Origin: Thermoleophilia bacterium
Lineage (GTDB): Bacteria > Actinomycetota > Thermoleophilia > Gaiellales > F1-60-MAGs149
Reading direction: 5' to 3'
DNA: 5,605 nucleotides
Assembly: GCA_016462095.1 (NCBI GenBank)
Contig: JAEMTW010000133.1
Span: 1 to 5,605, forward strand
This document shows, one piece after another, positions 5,266 through 5,605 of the stretch. Under the pieces are notes generated by a model. It ran no database searches and had not been told where the DNA came from. It was given only the letters and a program-made list of their open reading frames with translations. Position numbers and translations under genes: made by a program. The stretch's first letter is position 1; every line of letters starts with the position of its first letter.

Positions 5266-5605
5266 ATGACGGGGCTGTTGAGGACTGCTGGGACGCGCCG
5301 CGCCATGCTCATCCTCGGGCTTGGCACGCTCGTGATCACGCTCCAAGACCCGATCATCAAGGCGACGATGGGTACCTACCCTGTCGCGGAGGCGGTCACG
5401 ATCCGCTCGCTTGTGGCGCTGCCAATCTTTTTCGTTTTGCTGCATCGCATGGGTGGGTGGCGCGTCGCCTTTGAGGGCAACACGCGTCAGTCGATCGTTC
5501 GTGCCATGCTGTTTATGGTCGCGTACACGACCTATTTTCTAGCCTTCCCGGCGATGCCGCTGGCAACTGTGGTCGCGTTGTACTTCACTGCTCCTTTGTT
5601 TGTGG
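5266..5605 (+). CDS. EamA/DMT-family transporter, N-terminal part (runs off the right edge)
   Basis: The open frame from ATG 5266 gives 113 residues without a stop before the window ends, so roughly a third of a usual 280-310-residue transporter is present. The family exports or imports small metabolites across the cytoplasmic membrane with ten helices arranged as two EamA repeats; the substrate cannot be read from sequence. Supporting signs: a first helix (about 13-32) running into TLVITLQDPIIKATMG, then YPVAEAVTIRSLVALPIFF (38-56), matching the family pattern of a short loop, a conserved Arg (Arg48) and helix 2. Helix 3 (about 78-95) and AMPLATVVALYFTAPLFV (96-113) match the typical end of helix 3 and start of helix 4. 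An in-frame ATG at 5305 is possible but would clip the start of helix 1; the TAGCGT box favours 5266. Confidence 0.88.
   Translation, partial: MTGLLRTAGTRRAMLILGLGTLVITLQDPIIKATMGTYPVAEAVTIRSLVALPIFFVLLHRMGGWRVAFEGNTRQSIVRAMLFMVAYTTYFLAFPAMPLATVVALYFTAPLFV

Noticed and set aside
4597..5445. A 282-codon minus-strand frame overlapping the membrane-protein gene
   Set aside because: The translation is extremely Arg/Pro/His-rich with no hydrophobic segments, while the other frame gives clean membrane helices.

Overview
The window is GC-rich with G/C-biased third codon positions. It looks like an ordinary chromosomal stretch from a bacterium, most likely an actinobacterium (Actinomycetota) or a similar high-GC lineage. 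The main support is indirect. Several genes start on an ATG or GTG lying 6-7 bases after a TAGNNT-like -10 box, which is the geometry of leaderless transcripts common in Actinobacteria. There is also a Thr/Ala-rich lipoprotein cytochrome c and a SerRS with a non-standard motif 3. The assignment is an inference; no marker here fixes the phylum.

Layout, left to right on the + strand unless noted. (1) The last 49 codons of an unrecognised gene end in an ATGA overlap with hpt, hypoxanthine phosphoribosyltransferase. (2) A 160-base convergent gap holds two long hairpins that are exact inverted copies of each other, a REP-doublet (REPIN-like) arrangement. (3) On the minus strand lies a 341-residue protein made of two fused AsnC/Lrp-like halves, which I read as an AhbA-AhbB siroheme decarboxylase fusion. 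It has a TTGACA promoter placed so that the transcript would begin at the ATG. (4) Divergent from it is a lipoprotein class I cytochrome c, followed 3 bases later by a Cof-type HAD phosphatase. (5) serS, seryl-tRNA synthetase, has its own putative leaderless promoter in the 26-base gap after the phosphatase. (6) On the minus strand is a small multi-pass membrane protein that resembles a voltage-sensor domain without a recognisable pore. (7) Divergent from it, the N-terminal third or so of an EamA/DMT-family transporter runs off the right edge.

Functional links: the siroheme decarboxylase and the cytochrome c are divergent neighbours and both concern tetrapyrroles/heme, so shared control from the 119-base gap, which carries a 16-base dyad, is plausible but unproven. 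hpt (purine salvage) and serS (translation) are housekeeping genes. I see no CRISPR array, tRNA, rRNA, transposase gene or prophage. The most unusual items are the REPIN-like pair, the fused decarboxylase, the pore-less voltage-sensor-like protein and the recurrent -10/start-codon geometry.
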